Below the pieces are notes generated by a model. It had not been told where the DNA came from. It saw only the letters and a program-made list of their open reading frames with translations, and did not search any database. DNA of 64,000 bases from Purshia tridentata (taxonomy: Eukaryota; Streptophyta; Magnoliopsida; Rosales; Rosaceae): positions 1 through 64,000 of the forward strand of contig QANT01000587.1 of assembly GCA_003254885.1 (NCBI GenBank), written 5' to 3'. Shown here in pieces: positions 41,601 to 53,367 of this stretch. A program made the position numbers and the translations under genes. The first letter of the stretch is position 1, and the number at the start of each line of letters is the position of its first letter.

Positions 41601-42477
41601 TGCCAATGCTGAGATGCAGTCAGGGAGAGGGAAGGGGTGGCGGTGAGGTGTAGTCAGGGGAGGGGTACTGGGTTTTTTTCTTTTTTAATTTTTTATATTT
41701 GTTAAGCAATAAAATAATATTTTTAATTAAGAAAAATAATTTGGGGCAAAAAGTTGAAGTTTTCTAATTTAATATAAGGGTAAAATAAGGAGTTTGGAGA
41801 GAAAAATGTATAAATTAACAGAAAATGCGACAGAGGTGATACATGTGCTACACAACCCAAAGTCTGTATGACAATTAATAAAAAAATTTTGTTTGGGTAG
41901 TGATTACACACAGACCTTATAATCTAGGTGGTAATTGTGCAAATTTCCCTTAGAAAAAAGTTCTTTTCCCCACCTCTCACCTAAAAAAAACAAAAACAAA
42001 AAAATTACTCTTTGAATGCCTATCATTTGCATATATGCAATTATATATCAATTCAACTCCTCTCTCCCATCTTCACTTCTTCGATCGGCATTAATGGATG
42101 AATTAATTTTACATGTAAACATGTCTTTCAGGGTACGGGAAAGAATAAGAAGAATGGAAATATTTTTGAGCGCTGGAAGTAAGTTTATCGATTATCTCTA
42201 TTGTAATTTATCTTTTTTTCTATTTTATCAAAACTAAAATAAAATTACAAAAAAGTGGATGGAGTAATATGTAGTAATTATTTGTAACTACCCTTTTCAA
42301 AATCAGTTTTCTCAATTTTCTATTCATAATAAAAGAATATTATTTATTGGTGATATCTCGATCTATGAATGAAACATAAATTTCAGGTGCTTTGATTGCC
42401 AAGGATTCGGGCTCAAGAGTGGCCCCAACTGTGGACAAGGAGTAGGACTAACACCAGAACAAAGAGGAGAAAGATAA
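38689..42477 (+). CDS. Small plastid DnaJ-type zinc-finger protein (BSD2-like), 4 exons
   Basis: Exons 38689-38829, 39731-39790, 42132-42178 and 42387-42477 join in frame and give 112 residues. Exon 1 ([20 protein letters not shown]...) is rich in Ser/Thr and basic residues without acids, like a chloroplast transit peptide. Exons 2-4 encode the DnaJ cysteine-rich fold: [24 protein letters not shown] and a last motif GPNCGQG. It ends [10 protein letters not shown], as do plant homologues I remember. In the family two zinc ions are held by four CxxC motifs, and members such as BSD2 act as plastid protein-folding aids. The first Cys of the fourth motif is replaced by Gly here. Intron 2 (39791-42131) carries a 1.7-kb transposon. 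Function is inferred by family; the gene structure is well supported by splice sites and phase. Confidence 0.82.
40215..41949. mobile_element. Mutator-type foldback element, 1735 bp, in the zinc-finger gene intron
   Basis: The ends are GAGAAATTTGCACAATTACC and, reversed, GGGAAATTTGCACAATTACC. It is flanked by the perfect 9-bp repeat TTAGAAAAA (40206-40214 and 41950-41958). The right half carries a second ACCTAGATT... arm and a T-rich tract. It has no transposase and is itself interrupted by another element near 40257-41260. Confidence 0.85.
40257..41260. mobile_element. Possible hAT-like element nested in the Mutator-type element
   Basis: The left end TAGGGACGGTATTTTTG and a right end near 41250 (reversed TAAGGGTGGTATTGG) form an imperfect inverted repeat. 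Inside, GGTTTCAGTTCGGTT and AACTGACCAAT echo each other in reverse. Both sides of the host element continue across it (TATGTGC and TGTGTGC). Exact ends are not certain. Confidence 0.45.
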
Positions 42478-43229
42478 AAGACTACTTTGAACTTTGGCCC
42501 AATATTATATGTTCAAATTAAAAGCATTCTCACCAGAAGTTAAACTTAAGTTATATGTGTTACAATTGAAACGTTTTTCATTTCTACTTACATTTCAGCC
42601 AATTTCTCCGGTACAAAGTCAAAGCATATTGACACTCCCCAACCCTCGGGCCCTTTTTCTGAAACTGTGAGCCATGAATATAAAGTAATTTACTGAAGAA
42701 CAACTGTAATTTTACAAAACAATTCCCATAAAACCAAGTGTAAAACCTTTTACATAAAAATCACAGTATATAATAACTTTCTGAAGCACTGCTGGTCCCA
42801 CTGTTTCGTCTTCTCTCCACCGCCTCCTCATCTTGCTCAACCTGCAAAACCAAACCCTGCACCCAACCATAGGTGCACCGGGTTTACACACNTTTTTGCA
42901 AGGATGATCTTTAAACGTAGACCTAGAAAATAGACGGTTCGGATCGTTTAAATACCCTATGAAATGGGCTCCAATGAAGAATCTCATAAATATGGAATCC
43001 TACACTTAAAGGGGCCTGTATATATATATATATATTATATGGCCCCTTCAAGTGTTGGATCCCATATTTAGGCTTAAATGTGGGATCCCACACTAGAAGA
43101 TGCTTGTGTATATATATATATATATAAGATCGAGGATAATGATAGGCTATTTTTGTTTGATCAATGATCATATCAGTTATTTTATTTAGATAATAATTTA
43201 TTTTTGTTTATTGGCTTATTATTATATTT
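42478..43229. other. Downstream of the zinc-finger gene, with TA-rich foldback
   Basis: The first ~250 bases probably hold the 3' untranslated region. An inverted repeat around TA runs (about 42990-43130) pairs GGGATCCCACA and GGCCCCTT-type blocks. One unknown base lies at 42892. No gene is supported. Confidence 0.45.
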
Positions 43230-46200
43230 TCCCCTTGAAAGTAGATTTCATTCCTACTGTACCCCCTCTCATTTTTAATTGTCTCAGTTTACCTCATGTT
43301 AGTAAAACATGTGTTCTAATGTGCCCTTTCAATCACATTCCGTTAGGACTTCCATCTAATTGGCTAACGTGGCACATACATGTTAGTAATTTCGACTTGC
43401 TGGACAACTCAGCAAATGTGGGACCCACCCCAAATCCACTGAGCAAATGTGGACCCCTTCCCACAACAATCTTATTAGGGGTAATTCTCCATAAGACCAC
43501 CATCTCTTCAACATCAATCATCAAACCACCAGTGCTTCTAAGGTTTCATGGCTTGATCTCTATCAGACCACACAGTCTCTGTCTAAGATTCGCACCATGT
43601 GGGTGTGAGATTTGGGGCTCATTTGGTCAAGAGAGGTCTGAAGATACGTTTGGGCGAGGTGAAACGTGCAGCCTTGCCAGATGAAAGTAAGGCTTTTGAA
43701 CTTTTAGGAGTTTGGTTGGATTTTGGTGTCTTTTTGTTTGTTTTATTCTGTGCATTGGACTTTTTAAGCTGCCTTTAGGGTTTTTATATTGTTCTAGTCC
43801 ACTGTTTTCAACGAATGTGGTCCTCGGATGGTGACGACTAATGGGTTTCAGCTTTAAGTGGGGTTTTTAAACTACCATTCTCAATTGGAAACAAAATGGG
43901 TTGTCATTTTATATGCTACCAAGGGTTGTTACATATAAATGGGGTTTTAACTACTAAATTTAATATTTTAATATTTAGAACTTTATTTTTATATTTTAAA
44001 ATTACTTGAATGGATTATATATTCTGACATTTGCTTGTATAAGGTGTATATTCATTTAGTGTACTATTTGCTTTTTTTTTTGACAGTTTTTGACGATGAG
44101 GTAACTTACAAAGTGTACCATGGGGGGATAGATTGTTAAGTATGAAGGTAGGTGGGCTTAAAAAGGGGTAAAATCAATTGGTTTGACCACTATGATATGC
44201 ACTTGATGTCTCTATTAGAATTCAATGGCATGGCTGAGCTTATAAGTTATAAGGACCAACCATTAGGTTTCTACACAAAGAGTGGGGTGGGCTTAGAGCA
44301 ATATCCACTACAAAAAATATTGGCAATAACCACCCCTATTAGTTGCACGAAAAGGGATTACAGCTGAGCAATAAAGACTAAAGTGCCTCGATTGTAAGAA
44401 AAATGTATGGCTATTGGGCAATAGGGACTAAAATGCTCAACTGAAATCCCCTTCTATGCAACTAATAGGGTGGCTATTACCTATGTTTTTTGTAGTGATC
44501 CACTAACAAGCATGTGTTTGATGTTATTGAGTCAATACCAAATGATGCATGTAGAGAGATTGGGTTGTTTATAAAACACTTGAGCTAGAAGTGGATAGTG
44601 ATGGTGACCATGATGAAAAGGTCCATGAGGTTGAGGTGGAAGGTGGCAATGAACATGATGCAGGGGCAGGGTCCATGAGGTTGAGGTGAAAGGCTATAGT
44701 GAACATGATGTAAGGGTCCATGAGGTTGTGGTGGAAGAATACATAGAGACTTAAGAGGAGAACAGTGAGACTAAAGAAGAGAATGGGAAGAGGGTGACAA
44801 TGAAGATGAAAATGGTGAGGAGGCTGATTCTGAGAAGAAAAATGGTGAGGAGGGTGAGACTGAAGATGAGGATTACCTTGTTTGTAGATAAATTTTATGG
44901 AGTTGGTGATGAGGAGATGATGATAGGCTATTTTAGGGATACATTTACCATACTACTGCTGACAAAGTCCTTATTGCTAAATTGGATGAGGACATGTGTT
45001 TTAATGAGCCCATTGACAATGAGGTTAGGAAACCAGACAATTCGTTAGATGAAGAGCTTCCTCAATAGACTAGAGTTAAGAGACCAAAGAGAAGATTGCC
45101 TAAGTTTGAAGAACGGAGAGAGGATGTAGACTTGAAGAACCCTCATTTCAAGTGGGGAAGGAAGTGTTCCACCCCTGATTTGTTTAAAGAAGCTGTCAGG
45201 GAGTTCTCCATGAAGAATGGTAGAGATGTTGAATTTGCAAAAAATGATAAAGGTGCTATTAGGGCTTTGTGTAAAAAGAGATGTGGGTTTGTGGTGTTTG
45301 CCACTTCACAAAAGGAGTAAGGAGCTATATGTGAAGACATTGATAGCCACACATACATGCAACAAGGCAACAACAAACAAGCATTTGACTGCTGATTGGA
45401 TTGCAAAAAGGTACATGACTTAATTGGCTTGCAACCTGAGATAAGATGTAGGTTCCTTCAAGGAGCAAATCCTAGCTGAGACAACCTTGAATGCAATAAG
45501 GTGATTATTTACGGAGCAAATATGAAGGTGACTTTGTTATTTGAGGAACATACAAGCAACGTTATAGGCATATGAGGGACTGTTGTGAAGAGTTATTCAT
45601 GAGAAATAAAGGGAGTACAATGACACTAAAGACTCGAGATAGTGAGACAGTGAGGTTAGATTCCAAAAGACGTATATTTGTCTTAAGGCATTGAAGAAAG
45701 GCTTTGTTGAGGGATGTAGGCCAATCATTGGACCAGACGGGTGTCACATCAAAGGACCCCATCCTGGCAGATTCTAAATATGTTGGGATAGATGCCAATA
45801 ATGACTTGTTCCCAATAGCTTATGCTGTGGTTGAGGTGGAGAATTATGATACATAGTCTTGATTTTCAGAAATTTTGGGAGATGACTTGAATATGGAAGG
45901 CTCTCATAATTGGGCCTTTCTAATTGATAAGCATAAGGCACTCATTGATGCCATCAATGATCTATACCCTAGCTCAAAGCATAGATATGGCCTTAAACAT
46001 TTTTATGCTAACTTTAAAAAGAAGCACAAAGGGTTGTCCTTGAAGAGACTGTTGGAGAACATATCAAGGACTACCACAATAGAGTGGTTTGATTTTGAAA
46101 TGAAGAAGATGCTTGGATAAAATTATGCTGCATTTAAGTGGTTGCATGAAAGAAATCCTAAGCATTGGGTTCTTTCTCATTACAACCCTAAGTTCAAGTA

Positions 46201-46320
46201 TGATAGCACGCTCAACAATTGTAAAGCATTCAACATGGCTATTCTAGAGGCTAGAATGATATACCTAAGAATGCATTCTGTATTCATTATGGACATTTTG
46301 AGTTTACAGTTATGTCATTT
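43230..46320 (+). mobile_element. Degenerate Mutator-like element (MULE) with MURA transposase
   Basis: Plus-strand pieces match a MURA-type transposase. One has the Mutator DNA-binding domain (FKWGRKCSTPDLFKEAVREF, then KNDKGAIRALCKKRCGFV, 45140-45320). Next come an HTCN-type CxxC/H segment near 45350 and the catalytic region around DGCHIKGPHPG near 45735. The C-terminal part reads HRYGLKHFYANFKKKHKG and WFDFEMKKM (45875-46120). An Asp/Glu-rich and Lys-rich spacer lies at 44580-45070. At least six stops or frame changes break the gene (for example near 45320, 45420, 45860 and 46118). The 5' part near 43230-43450 looks like a terminal arm. The right end is cut by the copia remnant. Confidence 0.82.
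44306..44497. mobile_element. CACTA (EnSpm) MITE, 192 bp, nested in the MULE
   Basis: It starts CACTACAAAAAATATTGGC and ends with the inverse form TTTTTTGTAGTG. Subterminal arms pair through ACCACCCCTATTAGTTGCA. It is flanked by the 3-bp duplication ATC (44303-44305 and 44498-44500). All are hallmarks of CACTA elements. The interrupted MULE frame continues on both sides. Confidence 0.92.
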
Positions 46321-48490
46321 AGACTAACGAACATGACAGTAGCATTCATGGACTTGAAGTATAACATACTCGAAATCCTTTCTTAGAGACTGAAGTATAA
46401 CAGCTCTTACCTTGGTGGCTCCTCTGTACTCTTTCTCCAAGACATCACAAGAATCTTTGGCTTTGGTCTCATTGCTGATCCTAGGAAACATGTCGATTGA
46501 TAGACCCAATTGAATGAGGTGGAGGGCTCTGGGCATATTTTCTTATGGAGTCTTCCAATAGCGTCTTTTCCCTTATAGACAAAACCTTTTTAGGAGCAGG
46601 TTCTTCAAACTTGAAATTGACAAACTTCCAAAGGCCATTAGAATTGAAGAGTGTCCTCATCATAACCCTCCACTAGTCATAGTTGTCACCATTGAAGATC
46701 GGTGATGAGAGATTTTGGTTGCCGTTGCCGTTGGAGCTTGCATTTATTTTCTTAGTTAGGTTTCAGATTTTCCCTTTTTTCAATTTCACACATGCCCTTC
46801 TTATTTGATCAATCTAGCTCTGATACCATGTTGAAATTGACTGCACAATATGGTCTTCACCTGCACTCAAACAATTCCAAACAAAATAGAAGAAGAGTTG
46901 CATCAATGAAGATCAGAGAGAGTTGCATCAATCGATTTAGGGTAGTGGGTGTCAAGTGTGATGGTGATGCTTTGAGTGAATGTGAAAGTGTGAGTGATAG
47001 GTGCAAAATTGAAATCTAACAAGTAGCAATTAAAAGTAAAAATAAATGGGAAAAATTTTCAAACAAAGCACCTACTTTGGAGTCAATCTTAGTTCAGGAT
47101 ACCAATTTGGATTTGTATTAGTGTAGAACACATATTTAGGATTTGTGTTACCGTGGGAAAATATCGGTCAACTCTGTTACATTTTACGTTAAAAATAAAT
47201 CATTTGCCATGGACATGACCATTTTTTATGGAGAAAAATTGACAATTCACCTATATATTTAAAAATAAATAAATAAATAGACTGAAAACTGAAAAAAAAA
47301 AAATTAGCAGATTCAGCACATTCTCCCCCACCAAACTAATAAACCTTTAAACTAATATAAAATATAGAACAAATAAATAATTTGAAAAACAACGAAAACA
47401 GAAAAGAAGCCTAGCAACCCCTCCACCCCAAACTCTTCTCCATCAATTTTTGAATGTTTATTTTTTATATTAATCTTTTTAGTTTTTGAATTTTAATATT
47501 TATTAAGTTAGAAATTGAATTAAAATTTTATTAATATGAAATGACAAAATTTTCTCTCATTTGGACAAAAAATGTAATGGAGTTGACGGATTGTCCCAGA
47601 ATAACACAAATCCTAAATATGTGTCCTAAACTAAGACAAATCCAAACTGGTGTCATAAACTAAGATTGCCCCAAAGTATGTGTCCTTTTTGAAAAATTTT
47701 CTCAAAATAAATTCTAAACATAAATGATCTTTAGTTATATTCCTCACAATACAAGTATGAATTATAAAGTGCATCTAAATTAACACTACTCTTATAAAAG
47801 AAATAAAGAAAGCAATAAACCTACTTATGCAAGAATTAAAAGCAAGAAATTAAAACAACACTAACAATATGTGAATTAAAGAACAAACTTGCATTGAAAC
47901 TGAAGAACAACCAAAGAACATGCATGTTTAAAACCTAAGTTCTTGAGAGAAACCATAATATTTTCTCAAGAACCATCCTAGAAATTGAAAATACAATAAG
48001 AAGGCATGGCAAGAACCTATGCAATTCGATAGTAGGGAGTTGATGCTCTTGATTTTTTGGTGGTGGTTAAAGGTCACTTCTTTGTGAGAAGCCCACCTAT
48101 TTATAGTGGAGAAACCTTAGGGAGGATGCCTTAGTCTTCAAGAGTTACGATCCTCCATGTATCAAAACGGGCATGAATCCTACTAAGTACTCTCTGCCTT
48201 CTCAACCACATTCCATGGGACTTCAAAAATCACAATCTCTCAGGTACCAAAACAAGCAAGAAACCCAACAATCATAGCTTCCTAACTTCTCGATTGCTTG
48301 CCTGATTAGACGTGTCTCTCCATTCTATTGGGCCTCAGCCTGAGTTACTTCTAGTATTGGGCCTGACATGAATTTAGTTTATTTGGACCTAATCTTCGAG
48401 ATTTCCATGGCAGGGCTCACTGAACCTCTTGCTCGTGCATCCAGGCCTATTTCTTCAAATTTGCAAAATTAGACCAAACAATTTGATAGT
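46320..48490 (-). mobile_element. Copia 5' end: Gag fragment, primer site and LTR, broken fossil
   Basis: The minus strand shows a copia Gag N-terminal region (46324-46663; [33 protein letters not shown]). Upstream is the primer-binding site TGGTATCAGAGC at about 46821-46810, complementary to initiator tRNA-Met. The LTR then extends rightwards from about 46830 and is interrupted at 47048-47703. The outer LTR end is not fixed. Several breaks; old. Confidence 0.78.
47048..47703. mobile_element. Mutator-type MITE, 656 bp, 9-bp target duplication
   Basis: The ends are GGGAAAAATTTTCAAAC and, reversed, GAGAAAATTTTTCAAAA. The arms continue through ACCTACTTTGG / CCAAAGTATGTGT. It is flanked by AAAATAAAT (47039-47047 and 47704-47712). 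The related LTR copy at 33225-33710 has only one AAAATAAAT (33333-33341) and no insert, a natural empty site. Confidence 0.92.
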
Positions 48491-48940
48491 TGGAACTATT
48501 TTTTCGTTAGTATCAATTTAAGGTTTTTCCTTACAAAAAAATTAGACAAATAAAACCCATCAGGTTACAACTTAAATAGATAAATACAATGTTTTTGATA
48601 AACATTAGAGTATATGATGATCATTTAATTAAGAATTAATTACTCTAAAGGTGCATCTTAGGCATCCTACTTAATCTCTAGTGCACCAATTGATTATATT
48701 TAACAATAAGGTAAGTTATATTTAATAATAAGGTAACTCTTTAGTTGACGCAACATACTTACTATTTAAGCTTCTTGGTATGACACACTTCCTGTTGCAA
48801 GAGATAAATTTAAGCTTCTTAATATTTAAGTTATACCTTACCATTGTTGCACAATATTATGACATAAATTAATCCTCGGTGCCTGTATATATGCTTCCAC
48901 ATAAATCCTCATTGCCACCTTTTCAAAATGTTGGTCATTA
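48491..48940. other. AT-rich stretch without recognisable gene
   Basis: Nothing beyond short AT-rich repeats (AGTTATATTTAA-like) is seen between the copia LTR and the Harbinger element. Confidence 0.4.
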
Positions 48941-49590
48941 GGCCCTCCACTATGCACCTGAAATTTGATACCCATAAGCCAAAATGGGTATCAATTTGGC
49001 AATCACTCACTGCTATGGGTCGGAATCTGATAGTCAAAATGCCCATCAGCCCAATTTGATTGTGAAATTTGGGTATCACAAAAAATGATACCCAAAAGCC
49101 TGGCCCACACTTCATTAATGGAAAAGTAGGGGAGAGAAACCGCAGGGCAGGAAAGATAAATCGGCCTGCATTGCTGACAGGCGTGGGCCCCGCGTGTTGT
49201 GTGCTGTCGACTGAAGCTCCTTGCTGGTGCGTGGAATGCACGGGTGGCTCTGATGACAAAGCCGTTGCAAGATGGACAGTGGGCATCAAAGAGCCGTTGC
49301 TGCCTTTTGAATTGAACGGTGCAGATCATGGGACCGTTGGAGACCAATGGCCCAGATCTGCCCAGGAGTTTTTTTTTTGTTTTAATTATAATAATGGTTT
49401 TATAACTCAAAAAAATTCAAAAAAATTATTAAAAAATTTTTAAAAATTCCAGAAATTTTTTTTAAAATCCCACAAAATTTGTAACGGCCATATTTTCCAA
49501 ACTTCTATATATATCACTCACTATCACAATATTTCCTCACAAACACAAAGTTTTGACACCAAATTCACACAAAAAATTTTAGTTTTTATC

Positions 49591-50557
49591 ATGGTGAGAC
49601 CTAGGGGAGCTTCTTGGTCACATGATGAAGATAAAGCTCTAGTGAAGGCTTGGCAAGAGAGGTGTCCAAACGCATGTTTTGGTGCCAATCAAAGACAAGA
49701 GGTGCTTTGGGAGGAGATTTTTCAACTTTTCATCCGTAACATATGAGGCTCCACTGTTCGTACCGTTGGCGGTGCAAAATCAAGATGGACGCTCATAGGT
49801 TGGGCTTGCACGAAGTTCTACACTTCGTTTATGGAGGCCGAACGAATGGGCCAAAGTCGTAGCAATGACAGTAACGTGGTTAGTTATAGTGTTTTTGCCT
49901 CATTTTATCTTTTTTTATGTTTATTTGGTTGTTTTTTATTCAATTTGCTTATTTATTTAAGATCATATTTGTAGTTTGCAAATGCACTTACGTCTTTTAA
50001 GGAACAAGACCGGGAAGAACTTTGATTTTCTACATGTTTGGGATGATTTAAAAGAAAGTGCTAAGTATGCAGCGGCAAACACGGTGCCGTGACTAAATAC
50101 ACCCGAACTGACCACCGATGATCAAGCTACTCCTGAGAGTGACAATGCCGGTCCTAGCATTCCACTTAACGCAAACCATGACCCACCCCCATTTCAGCCA
50201 GTGGGTCCTCGTAGGTCGAGGCCATCAGGACGAAATCGTTCCAAACGAGCAAAGGAAGATGAATCTCACCAAGATGTGACGGGTGAGAGGCTTGACGAGT
50301 ACAATAGGAATACACAAATTCTGATTCAAAGCAAGCTTGACAGAAAGCGTGCTAGAGAAGTAAGAGAGAGGGAGAGACTCAAGAGGCTACAAGACCAAGA
50401 AGAGCAATTTATTATGAGCCAAAACCTCTCTACCATGAATCCGATGCAACAGAGGTATTGGGAACGTAAACAAGCTGCCATTGAGGCTAGGTATGAGATG
50501 CAAGATAGCCAAAGCTCTCACGAGGACTACTGTCCTGATCTTTACAATTTCAATTAG
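49591..50557 (+). pseudogene. Harbinger ORF1: Myb/SANT-like DNA-binding protein
   Basis: From the ATG at 49591 it reads MVRPRGASWSHDEDKALVKA, a Myb/SANT-like trihelix start, followed by KSRWTLIGWACTKF. The 3' part (50201-50557) is the charged NAM-associated-type C-terminus with RKRAREVRERERLKRL, a coiled-coil-like stretch. An in-frame TGA near 49744 and a lost frame between about 49880 and 50100 (which may include an intron from GTTAGT near 49879) break it. In this family the Myb-like protein binds element ends and assists the transposase. Confidence 0.72.
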
Positions 50558-51005
50558 TCACACCATGGGTACCCTCCTAATAATTAAGATAGTTATTTTG
50601 AATTCTGTTTTCTCATAGAAGTTATGTATCAGCTTTGAAATATGTTTGTATTTTTATATTTTTAGTTAACCATAACTATGTTTGAATTTCAAGTATTTGA
50701 ATAAAAAATTAATCCATTGGATTCCCACCTTTATTCGTACCATTATTGGATTCCTACCATTATTATGATATGACCAATGCATGAATCTTTATTGGTATAA
50801 CAGTTAATAAGACAAATGCATGTGAAACCATTAATGCATGTCAGACTAGCTGTTCTACAAGACTACACCATTATAAAGCAAATGAATGTGGACCATTTAA
50901 TTCTTATCTAGTATTCATATGAATTCTTTATAAAAACCCTTTTAATATCCTACTCTTTACACACACTTCATTTTCAGGATCATATCTGAATCCATCTACA
51001 CAAGT

Positions 51006-52428
51006 ATGTGGCCCCAATACATGTTTTCATCATCCTCTTCTTCAGAATCTGAATACGAAAGGAAAGATGAAGGGAAGGAGCTTGTGGGGCATGTGCTCAT
51101 GGACATGGCTCATGAAGACACCCACCCACATCCAAGGCACAGTGGTACTTCTTCAAATCGCCGTTACACACACCGAAATTGGGAAGCCGGCCACGAACGT
51201 CTGATGGAGAACTACTTCATCCCTGCCCCTTTGGAGGACACTATGACCTTCCGCAGACGATACCGCATGCACCTACCTCTATTCAATAGAATCCTCGAAG
51301 ATGTTTGCAGAGAAGATGAAAATTTCCTACCACGACCTAACGCACTCGGTAGAATGGGTTGCACACCACAGCAAAAAATAACGGCAGCCTTGAGGGTAAT
51401 GGCATATGGCATTCCTTTTGATATGGTCTCAGAGGTGCTGACAAAAAGCCAAACCACCGTACGAACATCATTCCAAAAGTTCTGCAAGGCCATCTGCGAT
51501 ATCTACGTCGATGAGTATCTCTGCCGGCCTACTGTGATCGATATGAGAAAGCTTTTGCGAAAAGGAAACCGACATGGATTCCCAGGTATGATAGTGACCG
51601 ATATGAGAAAGCTTTTGCGAAAAGGAAACCGGCGTGGATTCCCAAGTATGATTGGTAGCTTGGATTGCATGCATTGGGTTTGGCAAGCTTGCCCAATAGC
51701 CGAGCAAGCTTATTACAGTGGGCATTATCATGTCCAACTGTTATTCTTGAAGCCGTAGCCTCATATGACAAGTGGATACGGTATGCCAACTTTGGATTTC
51801 CTAGATCCAATAATGACATCACGGTGCTCGACTCTTCGCATCTATTTGATCTTGAGATTCTTGGCCAAAACCACCATGTGAAATTCACCATGAATGGTAT
51901 GAAATACAGACTCCTATACTATCTTGCAGACAGGATCTACCCTCAACGGGCAACTCTGATTACTAATTTGCGAAGTCCAATATCTCGATCACATAGGTTG
52001 TTTTCAAGGCGACAAGAGAGCTACCGAAAGGATGTGAGAGGGCGTTTGGAATTCTAAAAGCCAGGTGGCAGATTATAAAACGACTAGCTTGTGTGTGGGA
52101 CAAACACGAGCTCGGGTATATCATGAAAGCGTGCATCATATTGCACAATATGATTGTGGAGAATGAGCATGTTGAAAATAATTGTAACAATGAGCCAATA
52201 GATTAAGATGATTGTAACGATGAGCCAATAGATGTAGTGACCAGCATTAGGAGGGCAGAATAAGAATATGATTATGTACAACCATGTGAAATTAGAGGTG
52301 AGGCACTCCTATTACCAGAGTTGCTTGCTCGGAGGAGATTCTCTCGATCAAGAAATAAAAATGCATCCTTGAAAGCCAACCTCATAGAGCACATCTGGAT
52401 TCAAGAAGGAAATCCACCAAATGTTTGA
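51006..52428 (+). pseudogene. PIF/Harbinger DDE transposase with an internal duplication
   Basis: The frame from 51006 reads a helix-turn-helix region (TPQQKITAALRVMAYGIPFD, VSEVLTKSQTTVRTSF) and the first catalytic block GSLDCMHW. The second block (LEAVASYDKWI..FGFPRSNNDI) and the third (CERAFGILKARW, near 52040) lie in other frames. Frame changes therefore occur near 51715 and near 52030, and a stop near 52203 adds to the damage. A 60-base unit is duplicated at 51541-51660. It ends LIEHIW..GNPPNV, close to family ends. No longer functional as it stands. Confidence 0.82.
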
Positions 52429-52894
52429 ATGCCTGAAAAACTTTAGTTGTTTTAATTGTGTGATTTTCGTTATGTGTTTTTTGTGTGTTTTTCATGTGTT
52501 TTTCATGTGTACTTTTCATGAAATAAAATAAATTATGTTGTGTTTCTCGTTTTTGAGTGATAATATATAATTTTAATTTGAATAAACAAATAAAATATTC
52601 AAATATAGTCAATATTGACTTTAAATTAAAGATCTTTTTAAAATATAACTAATGGTATAATTTTCATAAATATTTAAATTTTAAATTATAAATCACTTAA
52701 TCCATAGTAGACATAATTTAATTAGATATAAAATCTTGATACTTAAATATAAGTATCAGTATTATAATAAAACTAATACTCAAAGAATACTATTCACATA
52801 CCCAAAATGACATTTGGCTATTAATGAAGGCTTAACAACCAAAATAAAATTTGGCTATCAAAAAATAGTTTTACCATTTACAATTTGGATAAAA
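52429..52894. other. AT-rich stretch between the Harbinger transposase and eIF5B
   Basis: It contains the likely right end of the Harbinger element. I see no gene. ACCAAAATAAAATTTGGCTATCA-like text near 52838-52862 resembles the element's left flank. Confidence 0.4.
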
Positions 52895-53367
52895 GGCCCA
52901 AGGGCTTAGAAAATTATAAAATGGCGGTTGGGGCTTTCTTTGAAATCTAGCCTACGGAACCCTAATAGCTAAAAAGAGGGTACGTTTATTATTTGCGCCC
53001 TCTCTCTCTCTCTTTGTTTCTCTTCTCTCTTATTCCAATAGAATTCGAACCGTCATTTTCTTCAGCATCGCGTCGATTCTGTTTGTTCTGCTTTCTCTCC
53101 GTCGACCCAAGTAAGCTTTCTCTCTATCTATATATGTGTATATATATATATATATATGTATCTGCAATTTATAGGATCAGATTCTTTTTCACATTTGTGC
53201 AATGACTCTTGTGTTTTCTACTTTCTGATTCTGTTAGTATAGATCTAATTCTTTAGCTGCTGAAATATACGATCTCTTTCTTGATTGTTATTATTGATTT
53301 TGCAATTAGGGTTTTGGAGAGGCTACGTTTCAATTGTACCAGCCGATAATAATTTGTCGAAACCTCG
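52895..53367 (+). promoter_or_regulatory. eIF5B promoter, 5' leader and leader intron
   Basis: GGCCCAAG (52895) and the telo-box core AACCCTAA (52958-52965) lie close together. This pair is typical of plant translation-machinery promoters. A CT-rich leader (52999-53035) follows. GTAAGC at 53111 and a CAATTAG acceptor near 53309 suggest an intron in the 5' leader of about 200 bases, with a TA microsatellite inside. Confidence 0.7.

Larger units (their letters stand above)
48950..52800 (+). mobile_element. PIF/Harbinger DNA transposon carrying both genes
   Basis: Two genes on the same strand are typical of PIF/Harbinger: a Myb/SANT-like gene (49591-50557) followed by a DDE transposase (51006-52428). 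The flanks contain repeated AAAATTTGG(C/G)TATCA and GATACCC motifs on both sides (about 48950-49080 and 52800-52860), which may be subterminal. Terminal repeats and a 3-bp duplication could not be fixed, so the ends are approximate. Confidence 0.75.

Noticed and set aside
43211-43684. A 157-residue open frame on the plus strand
   Set aside because: It lies in the probable terminal arm and untranslated part of the Mutator-like element, shows no domain, and has a composition like other MULE ends.
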